Assembly (NCBI RefSeq): GCF_000184685.1
Contig: NC_014830.1
Coordinates: forward strand, 124,001 to 188,000
Source: Intrasporangium calvum DSM 43043
Lineage (GTDB): Bacteria > Actinomycetota > Actinomycetes > Actinomycetales > Dermatophilaceae
DNA: 64,000 nucleotides
Reading direction: 5' to 3'
Below are positions 45,612-55,334 of this stretch, piece by piece. Every line of letters begins with the position of its first letter. Within the stretch, counting starts at the first letter, position 1. Below the pieces are notes generated by a model. It was not told the DNA's origin and did not search any database. It saw only the letters and a list, made by a program, of their open reading frames with translations. Both the position numbers and the translations under genes were made by a program.

Positions 45612-46661
45612 TCAGGGCGCAGATCCCAGAACGGCCTGCAGGGTGACGAACCCGTAGCCGCGCGCCCGGAGCGCGTCGATCATCCGGGGGAGCGCGTCGG
45701 CGTCGAGCGTCGAGCCGTCCTTCGGGTGGGCGCCGACGTGCATCAGCACGATCTCGCCCGGCACCGCGGCGTCGAGGACCCGGTTCACCACGGTTCCGAC
45801 CGACTGGCCGCCCGAGGTGCCCTTCCACCCGAGCGTGTCGACGGTCCACCGGAACGGCACGTAGCACTCCGCGTTCACGACCGCGATCGTGCGCGTCGTC
45901 ACCGCGCCGAACGGGAAGCGGAAGTACGGTCGCGGGTCCTGACCCGTGACCGCCTTGATGCGGCTCTCCGCGCTGTTGATCTCGGTGCGGATCCCGCTGT
46001 CGGACAGGGTCGTCAGGTCGGGGTGGTTGTACGTGTGGTTGCCGATCGGGTACTTGGCCATCGCCCGGGCGCTGCTCGGGAACGCGTCGACGAAGTCACC
46101 AGTGAGGAAGAACGTCCTCGGAACGCCCTTGTCCGCCAAGGTCGCCAGAATCGAGGCGACGCCGTCGTTGCTCGCCCCGGCGTCGAAGGTCAGGGCGACG
46201 ACCTTGCGATCGGTCGGGACCCTGGTGAGGTCCCGGCCGAGCAGCCCGCTCGGGACCGTGCACGCCACCGGCCGGGGAGATGTCGTGGTCGGGGTCGTGC
46301 GGGGCGTGGTGGCAGGGGTGGTGGTCGACGCTCTCGAGGTCGTCGGAGGCGGCGCGGTCGGGGTGCGCGTGGGGGGCCGGGGCGGGGTCGTCACCGGCCG
46401 GGACGTGGGCGGTCGCGACGTGGCGCTGGTCGAGGACGGGCTCGTCGAGGCCCTGGGTGACGTCCTGGGTGACGGCGTCGACGTCGCCGAGCTGGTCGGG
46501 GCCGAGGCAGTCGGACTGCTGCTCGTCACTGAGGCTCCGCCGCCGGACGTCGGGCCGCCCGGCTCGTCCGGTGCCGTGCCGCTGCAGGAGGTCAGGAGCA
46601 GGCCGGACACCATCGCCGCGGTGGCGAACCACCGGGACCGGGGTGTCGACGCTGCACCCAT
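45612..46661 (-). CDS. Polysaccharide deacetylase lipoprotein
   Basis: 349 aa, ATG with AGGAAG upstream. Lipoprotein signal ending LLLTSC (Cys about 26), then a Ser/Thr/Pro-rich linker of about 105 residues, then a NodB domain: KVVALTFDAGASNDGVASIL (metal Asp in TFDAG), IGNHTYNHPDLTTL (HxxxH), YFRFPFGAVT and IVLMHVGAHPKDGST. It should remove acetyl or related groups from cell-wall glycans or exopolysaccharide, outside the membrane. The long linker suggests it must reach through the wall. It diverges from the SulP transporter gene. Confidence 0.9.
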   Translation of the reverse strand: MGAASTPRSRWFATAAMVSGLLLTSCSGTAPDEPGGPTSGGGASVTSSSPTASAPTSSATSTPSPRTSPRASTSPSSTSATSRPPTSRPVTTPPRPPTRTPTAPPPTTSRASTTTPATTPRTTPTTTSPRPVACTVPSGLLGRDLTRVPTDRKVVALTFDAGASNDGVASILATLADKGVPRTFFLTGDFVDAFPSSARAMAKYPIGNHTYNHPDLTTLSDSGIRTEINSAESRIKAVTGQDPRPYFRFPFGAVTTRTIAVVNAECYVPFRWTVDTLGWKGTSGGQSVGTVVNRVLDAAVPGEIVLMHVGAHPKDGSTLDADALPRMIDALRARGYGFVTLQAVLGSAP

Positions 46662-46786
46662 GGCGCCTTCTTCCTTCACCTCCAGTTGACTCCCAGTGGG
46701 CCTTCGCGGTTGACCTGTGTGGTGGAGGGAACGCGTCTTCTCCGTCACACCGGCCGGTCGGCCGGTCGGCCGGTACGTTCGACAGG

Positions 46787-48568
46787 GTGACCGACCAGCG
46801 CGAGGGAGCCGCCGGGTGGGCGCGGTTCGCCCCCGGCCTGGGCGTGCTCCTCTCCTACGACCGGACCTGGCTGCGCGGCGACGTCCTCGCCGGCGTCACC
46901 GTCTCGGCCTACCTCGTCCCACAGGTCATGGCCTACGCGGAGGTGGCGGGGCTCCCCGCGATCACCGGGCTGTGGGCGTGTGCGCCGGCCCTCGTCGTCT
47001 ACGCGCTCCTCGGGTCGTCGCGGCAGCTGTCCGTCGGCCCCGAGTCGACGACGGCCCTGATGACCGCGGCGGGCATCGGCGCTCTCGCAGGTGCGGCCGG
47101 CGGCGGTCGCCACGCGGAGCTGGCTGCCCTGCTCGCCCTCGCCGTGGGCGTCGTCTGCGTCCTCGCGTGGCTCGTCCGGCTCGGGTTCCTCGCCGAGCTC
47201 CTGTCGAAGCCGGTGCTCGTCGGCTACATGGCCGGTATCGCCGCGCTCATGGTGGTCAGCCAGCTCGGCAAGATCACCGGGATCGAGGTGGAGAGCGGCA
47301 CCTTCCTCGAGGAGGTCGGCTTCACGGCGACCCACCTCGGTGAGGTGCACGGTCCCACCCTGGCGGTTGCTTCCGGTGTCCTCGTGGTGCTGCTGGCCTT
47401 CGGCCGCTGGGCGCGGCGCTGGCCGGGCCCGCTCATCGCGATGGTGTCGGCCGCGGCGCTCGTCCACGTCCTGGGGCTGACGGACGAGGGCGTCCGGGTC
47501 GTGGGCGAGGTGCCCCGGGGGCTGCCCCCGCTGAGCGTGCCCCAGCTCGACGACGTCGAGATCTGGAAGCTCCTGCCAGCGGCCGTGGGGGTCGCGGTCG
47601 TGGCCTACAGCGACAACGTGCTCACCGGTCGCGCCTTCGCCCTCAAGCGCCGCGAGACGATCGACAGCAACCAGGAGTTCGTCGCGCTCGGCGCCGCCAA
47701 CATCGCGTCCAGCCTCGCGTCCGGGTTCCCGGTCAGCTCGAGCGGCAGCCGCACCGTGCTCGCCAACGCGATGGGGGCCCGCACGCAGCTGCACTCGCTC
47801 GTGTCCGTCGCCGTCCTCGCGGCGACGATGTTCTGGCTCGGGCCGGTGCTCGCGACGTTCCCGACGGCGGCCCTCGGGGGCGTGGTCGTCTACGCCGCGC
47901 TGCGCCTCGTCGACGTGGCCGAGCTGCGGCGGATCACCGGCTTCCGGCACAGCGAGCTGGTCCTCTCGCTCGCCACGACGGTGGCGGTCCTCGGGTTCGG
48001 CGTCCTGCCGGGCATCGGGGTGGCCATCGTCCTGTCCGTGCTCGACCTGCTGCGGCGGATCGTCCACCCGCACGACGGGGTCCTCGGCTACGTCCCCAAC
48101 GTCGCCGGCATGCATGACATCGACGACCACTCCAACGCCGTGCAGGTGCCCGGTCTGGTCGTCTACCGCTACGACTCCCCACTGTTCTTCGCCAACTCCC
48201 ACGACTTCGTCCGGCGCGCCCTGCAGGCGGTGGCCGACTCCCAGCGGACGGCGCCGGTGGAGTGGTTCCTGCTCAACGCCGAGGCCAACACCGAGGTCGA
48301 CCTCACGGCCGTCGATGCCCTCGACACGTTGCGGCTGTCCTTGGCGGACGAGGGGATCCGGTTCGCCATGGCCCGAGTGAAGCAGGACATGCGCGAGCCG
48401 CTCGACGCAGCGGGGTTCGTCGACAAGGTCGGCGAGGACCACATCTTCCCCACCCTGCCGACCGCGGTCGCCGCCTACGCGAAGTGGTACGAGGAGCACC
48501 ACGGCCGCCCGCTCGAGGGGCTCGAGATCCCGCCGGTGCCGAGGCAGCCGCGCCCCCCCGAGCGCTAG
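46787..48568 (+). CDS. SulP-family anion transporter with STAS domain
   Basis: 593 aa, GTG start with TACGTT 7 bases upstream. The membrane part (about 1-420) has VTVSAYLVPQVMAYAEVAGL, GLWACAPALVVYALLGSSRQ and LSVGPESTTALMTAAG, the SulP signature; the cytoplasmic STAS domain runs about 450-570 (VVYRYDSPLFFANSHDFVRR, FLLNAEANTEVDLTAVDALD). It carries sulfate, bicarbonate or another anion in exchange or with cations. Three short CGGCCGGT repeats lie just ahead of the promoter (46751-46773). Its TAG stop overlaps the facing cobD stop within CTAG. Confidence 0.9.
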   Translation: MTDQREGAAGWARFAPGLGVLLSYDRTWLRGDVLAGVTVSAYLVPQVMAYAEVAGLPAITGLWACAPALVVYALLGSSRQLSVGPESTTALMTAAGIGALAGAAGGGRHAELAALLALAVGVVCVLAWLVRLGFLAELLSKPVLVGYMAGIAALMVVSQLGKITGIEVESGTFLEEVGFTATHLGEVHGPTLAVASGVLVVLLAFGRWARRWPGPLIAMVSAAALVHVLGLTDEGVRVVGEVPRGLPPLSVPQLDDVEIWKLLPAAVGVAVVAYSDNVLTGRAFALKRRETIDSNQEFVALGAANIASSLASGFPVSSSGSRTVLANAMGARTQLHSLVSVAVLAATMFWLGPVLATFPTAALGGVVVYAALRLVDVAELRRITGFRHSELVLSLATTVAVLGFGVLPGIGVAIVLSVLDLLRRIVHPHDGVLGYVPNVAGMHDIDDHSNAVQVPGLVVYRYDSPLFFANSHDFVRRALQAVADSQRTAPVEWFLLNAEANTEVDLTAVDALDTLRLSLADEGIRFAMARVKQDMREPLDAAGFVDKVGEDHIFPTLPTAVAAYAKWYEEHHGRPLEGLEIPPVPRQPRPPER

Positions 48569-49521
48569 CGCCGGGGTCGCGGGAGGAGCGCGAGGGCGAT
48601 CGCACCCACGAGGGAGAAGGTTCCCACGCGGCGGGACAGCCGGTTCGCCCGCGCGATGTCGGATGCCGCTGGGCTCGGCCCCGTGCCCAGGGTCCCTCGG
48701 TCCTCGGCCCGGCCCTCGTACACGTTGGTCCCTCCCAGGGTGACGCCGAGGACTCCGGCGAACGCCGCCTCGACGACGCCGCCGTTGGGGCTCGGGTGGG
48801 CCGGGGCGTCGTGCCGGATCGCCTCGCGGGCGCGGGACACCGCCAAGGAGTCGCCGTCGAGCGCCGCGCCCGTCAGTGCGGCTCCCGCGGCGACCCGGGC
48901 AGGGACCCAGTTCACGAGGTCGTCCAGCCGCGCCGCCGCCCAGCCGAAGTCGCGGTACCGCGGCGTCCGGTGGCCGATCATCGCGTCGAGGGTGTTGACG
49001 GCCCGGTAGCCGACGAGCCCGGGGATCCCGAGCAGGCCGCCCCAGAGCAGCGGGGCGACCACCGCGTCCGAGGTGTTCTCCGCGACCGACTCTACGCACG
49101 CCCGGGCCACCTCGTGCTCGTCGAGCCGGGTCGTGTCGCGCCCGACGAGGTGGCGCAGCCGTCGTCGGGCGGCCACCCGGTCCCCGGACGACAGGTGCCG
49201 GCCGATGACGTCGCCCTCGCGCACCAGGGAGCGCCCCCCGAGCACGGCCCACGTCGCCGCCGCGGTGGCCGCCACATGGACCACGGGGGAGTGCCGCGTC
49301 GCCCGCTCGGCGACGAGCCCGAGGGCGGCCGTGGAGCCGACGAGCAACGCGACGTGACGGACCCCGGCAGCGCGCCCAGCGGCATACGTCCGCTGCTCGA
49401 CGGCCGCTGCCGCGGTCCCGAAGCCGGCGACGGGATGCCAGCGCCTCGGGTCGCCGAGGAGACGGTCCGCCACGAAACCCACCGCGAGCCCCACGGCCCT
49501 CGATCCGACGCCCTTCCGCAC
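48565..49521 (-). CDS. cobD: Adenosylcobinamide-phosphate synthase CobD/CbiB
   Basis: 318 aa from the GTG at 49521 (GGAGGG 6 bases upstream). Membrane protein with VGFVADRLLGDPRRWHPVAG, SVAENTSDAVVAPLLWGG, GYRAVNTLDAMIGHRTPRYR and HPSPNGGVVEAAFAGVLGV, all CobD signatures. It attaches aminopropanol (phosphate) to adenosylcobyric acid in B12 synthesis. Two dispersed motif copies lie inside: 49372-49388 (TYAAGRAAG) and 48661-48679 (PSPAASDI). Adenosylcobalamin made by this pathway is the chromophore expected for the regulator at 44640. Other cob genes are not in the window except a CobF-like fusion at 55335. Confidence 0.92.
   Translation of the reverse strand: MRKGVGSRAVGLAVGFVADRLLGDPRRWHPVAGFGTAAAAVEQRTYAAGRAAGVRHVALLVGSTAALGLVAERATRHSPVVHVAATAAATWAVLGGRSLVREGDVIGRHLSSGDRVAARRRLRHLVGRDTTRLDEHEVARACVESVAENTSDAVVAPLLWGGLLGIPGLVGYRAVNTLDAMIGHRTPRYRDFGWAAARLDDLVNWVPARVAAGAALTGAALDGDSLAVSRAREAIRHDAPAHPSPNGGVVEAAFAGVLGVTLGGTNVYEGRAEDRGTLGTGPSPAASDIARANRLSRRVGTFSLVGAIALALLPRPRR
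48661..48679 (-). repeat. Dispersed motif copy inside cobD (1)
   Basis: GGATGCCGCTGGGCTCGGC; encodes PSPAASDI near the C terminus of CobD, a loop before the last helix. Confidence 0.7.
49372..49388 (+). repeat. Dispersed motif copy inside cobD (2)
   Basis: GCGCCCAGCGGCATACG; encodes TYAAGRA near the N terminus. Two copies in one gene, in opposite orientation. Confidence 0.65.
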
Positions 49522-49625
49522 GGCTGCCCTCCTGTCGCCGCGGGCAGTCTGCCAGATCCCGGACGGGCGTTCCGCAGAGGCGGACGGCACGGGCGCGGTG
49601 GGCCCGGCTGTGGGACAGTGGCGCC

Positions 49626-50459
49626 GTGAGTGCCCCCGACAGCGTCACCGAGACACCGGTGTTCTTCCTCGCCGGCGGCACCGGCATCTCCGCGGAGACC
49701 CTGGGCAACCTCATGCTGAACCAGTTCCCCTCGGTCCGCTTCCGGCGCCGCAAGATCCCGTTCATCACCACACCCGAGATCGCCCGGCAGGTCGTCGCCG
49801 AGATGGACGAGGCGATGACCGACGCGGTCACCCCGCTCGTCTTCTCGACCGTCGCGGACGAGGAGGTGCGGACCGAGCTCGTCAAGACGAAGTGCGCCTT
49901 CATCGACCTCTTCGGCAGTCACCTCGACGCCATCGAGCGGGTCCTCCACGTCAACGCGAGCCACAACCGGGCCGGCCTGCACGGGCTCGGCGACCCGCGC
50001 CGCTACGAGCAGCGGATGAAGGCGATCGAGTACGCCATGGAGCACGACGACGGCCAGAGCCTGCGCAACCTCGCCCAGGCCGAGCTGATCCTCGTCGCCC
50101 CCTCACGCTGCGGCAAGACGCCGACGTCGATGTACCTCGCCCTCCAGCACGGGATCCGGGTCGCGAACTACCCCCTCGTCGAGGAGGACCTTCACTCCAC
50201 CCACCTGCCCCGTCCGATCCGGGACTACGCCGACCGGTGTTTCGGCCTCGTCTCGACGCCCGCGCGCCTCAGCCAGGTGCGCAGCGAGCGGCGCCCGGGG
50301 TCGACCTACGCCTCGCTGGCCCAGTGCAGCTACGAGCTGCGGCGGGCCGAGGCCCTCTACCGAGCCCACCGGATCCCCTCGATCAACTCGGCGTCGATGT
50401 CGGTCGAGGAGATGGCCGCGGTCATCATGCAGACCCGGCACATGAGCAACCTCGCCTAG
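49626..50459 (+). CDS. ppsR: PEP synthase regulatory protein (bifunctional kinase/phosphorylase)
   Basis: 277 aa, GTG start. It has the PSRP/DUF299 features: VFFLAGGTGISAETLGNLML, KTKCAFIDLFGSHLD, the P-loop VAPSRCGKTPTSMYLA near residue 158, and VANYPLVEED. The family inactivates PEP synthase by ADP-dependent phosphorylation of a threonine next to the catalytic His and reactivates it by phosphorolysis. The target gene ppsA starts 69 bases downstream, so both are probably co-transcribed. Confidence 0.93.
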   Translation: MSAPDSVTETPVFFLAGGTGISAETLGNLMLNQFPSVRFRRRKIPFITTPEIARQVVAEMDEAMTDAVTPLVFSTVADEEVRTELVKTKCAFIDLFGSHLDAIERVLHVNASHNRAGLHGLGDPRRYEQRMKAIEYAMEHDDGQSLRNLAQAELILVAPSRCGKTPTSMYLALQHGIRVANYPLVEEDLHSTHLPRPIRDYADRCFGLVSTPARLSQVRSERRPGSTYASLAQCSYELRRAEALYRAHRIPSINSASMSVEEMAAVIMQTRHMSNLA

Positions 50460-50528
50460 CGGCCGGGTTGCCGCCAGGCTCCAGATCTCCAGACTTCGCC
50501 CGTCATCGCCGACGAAAGGACAACACAC

Positions 50529-52904
<2,376 letters not shown>

Positions 52905-52933
52905 GCCCGGCACCCACGGCGCCGGCCGCGCGG

Positions 52934-52981
52934 AGCGAGCCCAGCGGCATACGACCTCGTTCGTATGCCGCTGGGCTCGCT
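52934..52981. terminator. Perfect inverted pair of the full dispersed motif
   Basis: AGCGAGCCCAGCGGCATACG starting at 52934 pairs with its complement ending at 52981: 21-bp stem, 6-base loop. This is the best full-length copy. It lies between ppsA and the facing methyltransferase gene and probably terminates both. Confidence 0.85.
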
Positions 52982-52994
52982 GCCGCTCGAAACG

Positions 52995-53672
52995 CTAGCT
53001 CTCGCGTCGGAAGGTCAGCAGGTAGTCGCCGGTGAAGTCGTGCGGGAGCGTGTCCCAGTGGACGACGGTCTCGCCCTGGAACGGGAGCACGGCGCCGACC
53101 GCCCGGGCGACGTCCCACGCGAGAGCGGTGGTGTGTCCGGCGTGGCGGATGTTGGCGACGTTGAGCACGAGGTGACCGCCGGGGCGGAGGATGCGCCGCA
53201 GCGCCTGCGCGATCGACGCGAGGTCCGCGAGGTAGCTCGCGTAGCTGCCCGCGACGAGCGTGTAGGCGGTGAGCGGGTCGTGCGGGTGGTCGTTCGCGGT
53301 GCGGTAGGGCGGCGACGTGAGGCAGAGGGCGACGGGGCCCGCGTCAGGGAGGAGCCGGTGCAGGCCGCGGGCGTCGCCCTCGACGATCGTCGCCGCGGGA
53401 ACGCGCGCGCGAACCACGTCGACCCGCTCGGGGAGCAGCTCGACGCCGAGCCCGCGCCGCCCGAGCCGGTCCGCGACCAGGAGGGTCGTGCCGAACCCGG
53501 CGAACGGGTCGAGGACGAGGTCCCCCGGCTCGCTCAGGCGCTCGATGACCTCGGTGGCGAGGTGCTCGGTGAAGTGGACGTCCTCGTCGGCGCCATCGGC
53601 ACCGGCGGCCCGCTCGGCCACGAGCTCGGACGCGGTCGCCGTCAGGTACGGCGGGAGGGGAGGCCTCGGCAT
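52995..53672 (-). CDS. DNA N4/N6-type methyltransferase, orphan
   Basis: 225 aa, ATG at 53672. The SAM-binding motif LDPFAGFGTTLLVADRLGRR is at about residues 53-72 and the catalytic TSPPYRTA at about 115-122; HFTEHLATEVIERLSEPG precedes motif I, the order seen in beta/gamma-class N4-cytosine or N6-adenine methylases. It has no visible target-recognition domain and no restriction gene partner, so it could modify DNA for regulation or act on another nucleic acid. It is 13 bases downstream of the rhodanese gene on the same strand. Confidence 0.75.
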   Translation of the reverse strand: MPRPPLPPYLTATASELVAERAAGADGADEDVHFTEHLATEVIERLSEPGDLVLDPFAGFGTTLLVADRLGRRGLGVELLPERVDVVRARVPAATIVEGDARGLHRLLPDAGPVALCLTSPPYRTANDHPHDPLTAYTLVAGSYASYLADLASIAQALRRILRPGGHLVLNVANIRHAGHTTALAWDVARAVGAVLPFQGETVVHWDTLPHDFTGDYLLTFRRES

Positions 53673-53685
53673 GGGGAAGCCGGGC

Positions 53686-54135
53686 TCAGTCGGTGACGAC
53701 CTCGCCGCCGGACTGTTGCCAGGCTCCGATCCCACCGCTGAGGTGGTACGCCGAGGTGAACCCGGCAGCCTGCATGAGCTGGAGCGCTGCGGCGGACCGG
53801 TTCCCCGAGCGGCAGTAGACGGCGTAGGGCGCCTTGGGGTCCAGCTGGGCGATCGTCGTCGCGAAGTCGGCTCCCTCGACGTCGACGTTGACCGCGCCCG
53901 GCAGGTGACCCTCCGCGAACTCGGCGGGCGTGCGGACGTCGAGGATGGTCGTGCCCTCGCGCTTCGCGGCGGCGGCGAAGTCGGCGGCGGACAGCTCGGC
54001 GCCCAGGGTCGGCGCGGCGGCTGCGGGTGCGGCGGAGGAGAGGTTCGCGCCGTCGTCCGCGCCGCTGCAGGCGGCCACGGAGGTGACGGCGACGAGGGCG
54101 AGGAGGGCGCCGGCGAGACGACGACGGTGTGACAT
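53686..54135 (-). CDS. Rhodanese-domain lipoprotein
   Basis: 149 aa, ATG with AGGAG upstream. Lipoprotein signal MSHRRRLAGALLALVAVTSV with lipobox VAAC, a short Ala-rich linker, and one rhodanese domain (ILDVRTPAEFAEGHLPGAVN, active-site Cys in YCRSGNRS, LSGGIGAWQQSGG). It would transfer sulfane sulfur or bind persulfide/metal outside the membrane. A perfect ATACCCC-CA-GGGGTAT site 83 bases upstream resembles CsoR/CstR operators, and CstR-type repressors control rhodanese genes elsewhere. The methyltransferase gene follows immediately. Confidence 0.9.
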   Translation of the reverse strand: MSHRRRLAGALLALVAVTSVAACSGADDGANLSSAAPAAAAPTLGAELSAADFAAAAKREGTTILDVRTPAEFAEGHLPGAVNVDVEGADFATTIAQLDPKAPYAVYCRSGNRSAAALQLMQAAGFTSAYHLSGGIGAWQQSGGEVVTD

Positions 54136-54217
54136 GGGTGATCTCCTGACGGGGGCGGGGTCGCACGCCCATTGTGGGTCAGCGTCCGTGGGAGCGCCGA
54201 CACAGGGCAGGTCAAAC

Positions 54218-54233
54218 ATACCCCCAGGGGTAT
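54218..54233. promoter_or_regulatory. CsoR/CstR-like operator palindrome
   Basis: ATACCCCCAGGGGTAT: two 7-base perfect half sites (ATACCCC, GGGGTAT) around CA, in the gap between the divergent rhodanese and SprT-like genes. G/C tract palindromes with flanking AT are typical of CsoR-family copper or persulfide repressors. No such repressor is encoded in the window. Confidence 0.65.
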
Positions 54234-54357
54234 CGTGCCTCGCAATCGAAGGAGCACTTCGCGACCCGCCCGCCCATCGGGAGGGCACGTCGCGACACCG
54301 AGGTTGTCGGTGCGTCCTCCTAGGGTCACGGCAGGGGCACCGACAGTAGGGACACCA

Positions 54358-55032
54358 ATGGAGCTGAGTGCTGCACTGAAACTGGGCCGGGAGCTGATGG
54401 CCGTCCACGGCCTGAGCGACTGGACGCTGAACCTCGACCGAGCGAGGACGCGGGCCGGGGTCTGCCGGGCGGGCAAGCGGGAGATCTCGCTGAGTGCCCA
54501 TCTGACGCGGCTCCACCCCGAGGCCGAGGTCCGCGACACGATCCTGCACGAGATCGCCCATGCGCTCGTCGGTCCCGGGCACGGCCACGACGCGGTGTGG
54601 CGCGCCAGGGCCCGGCAGATCGGCTGCTCCGGCAACCGCTGCTCCTCCGTCGACGCCCCGGGCATCGCGGGGGCGTGGGTGGGGACCTGCCCCGCCGGCC
54701 ACCGGACGACCCGGCACCGGATGCCGTCGCGAGTCGTGCTCTGCACCCGCTGCCGCGGCACGGAGGCCGCCCGCGTCTTCGACTGGACCCACCAGGGACG
54801 GCGGGTGGCGATGCACCCGAACTACGCGGCCGAGCTCGACGCCCTGCTCCTGGGGTTGCCCCACCTCGCGCCGGGCCGCCTCGGACCCGGTGCAGTGGTC
54901 CGCATCGCGGCTCCGGGTCAGTACGACGGGGCGGTGGGTCGGATCGTCACGCGGGGGCGGACGCGCTACCGGGTGCGGGTCCCCGACGGACTGCTCTCGG
55001 TGCCCTTCGCGTGGGTGGAGCAGGCCGGCTGA
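54358..55032 (+). CDS. SprT-like zinc metalloprotease-domain protein
   Basis: 224 aa. The zinc site is TILHEIAHALVGPGHGHDAVW at about 61-80 (HExxH plus a third His), and a zinc-ribbon-like part with paired cysteines follows (IGCSGNRCSS, GTCPAGH, LCTRCRG). Residues about 175-224 form a small beta domain (VVRIAAPGQYDGAVGRIVTR). SprT-type proteases resemble SPRTN, which degrades DNA-protein crosslinks, but bacterial roles are largely unknown. It is monocistronic and diverges from the rhodanese gene. Confidence 0.82.
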   Translation: MELSAALKLGRELMAVHGLSDWTLNLDRARTRAGVCRAGKREISLSAHLTRLHPEAEVRDTILHEIAHALVGPGHGHDAVWRARARQIGCSGNRCSSVDAPGIAGAWVGTCPAGHRTTRHRMPSRVVLCTRCRGTEAARVFDWTHQGRRVAMHPNYAAELDALLLGLPHLAPGRLGPGAVVRIAAPGQYDGAVGRIVTRGRTRYRVRVPDGLLSVPFAWVEQAG

Positions 55033-55045
55033 GCCCGGCGGCCCG

Positions 55046-55200
55046 TCAGGCCGGGTGACCCCGCGCCCGGCGCGCCGCCGTGACGAGGTCGCCGGGCTCC
55101 CGGACGACCGCGCAGGTGCGGGCGTCGGGCCGGACCAGCCAGATGTCAGCGGGGTCCGACTTGAGGGAGTCGAGCAGGATGCCGCTGGGCCCGGGCTCGC
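55046..55200 (-). pseudogene. Remnant of a gene C-terminus, possibly an FAD monooxygenase
   Basis: A minus-strand frame ends at TGA 55048-55046 and reads, going back, DPADIWLVRPDARTCAVVRE then PGDLVTAARRARGHPA. The pattern of a strand ending LVRPDA followed by AVVRE and a short tail is that of aromatic-ring hydroxylase C-termini. Upstream it runs into a dispersed motif copy (55177-55200) and then into a 17-bp tandem array that cannot stay in frame. I interpret it as the surviving end of a disrupted gene; a real short ORF from a GTG inside the repeats cannot be excluded. Confidence 0.4.
55177..55200 (-). repeat. Dispersed motif copy at the edge of a tandem array
   Basis: GGATGCCGCTGGGCCCGGGC with a CTCGC end, i.e. 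the motif with a short internal duplication, directly adjoining the 17-bp array. Confidence 0.6.
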
Positions 55201-55319
55201 GGCCCGTGACGCCGCGCCGCCCGTGACGCCGCGCGGCCCGTGACGCCGCGCCGCCCGTGACGCCGCGCGGCCCGTGACGCCGCGCGGCCCGTGACGCCGC
55301 GCGGCCCGTGACGTCGCGC
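55201..55319 (+). repeat. 17-bp tandem array, seven copies
   Basis: Unit GGCCCGTGACGCCGCGC repeated seven times, with GG or CG at the first position alternating in the first copies and a single change (GTCGCGC) in the last. 17 is not a multiple of three. The near identity implies recent expansion, so copy number should vary. Confidence 0.88.
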
Positions 55320-55334
55320 TGACCGCGAACCGCC

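Noticed and set aside
46751-46773. Tandem CGGCCGGT units before the SulP gene as a CRISPR-like or operator array
   Set aside because: Only three short imperfect units with no spacers; they could be a simple-sequence artefact of GC-rich DNA.
46745-49903. Long minus-strand open frame across the SulP and cobD region
   Set aside because: It overlaps two well-recognised genes in other frames and shows no family similarity; typical of high-GC third-position bias.
55201-55319. 17-bp array as a CRISPR
   Set aside because: Units are directly adjacent with no spacers and there are no cas genes.
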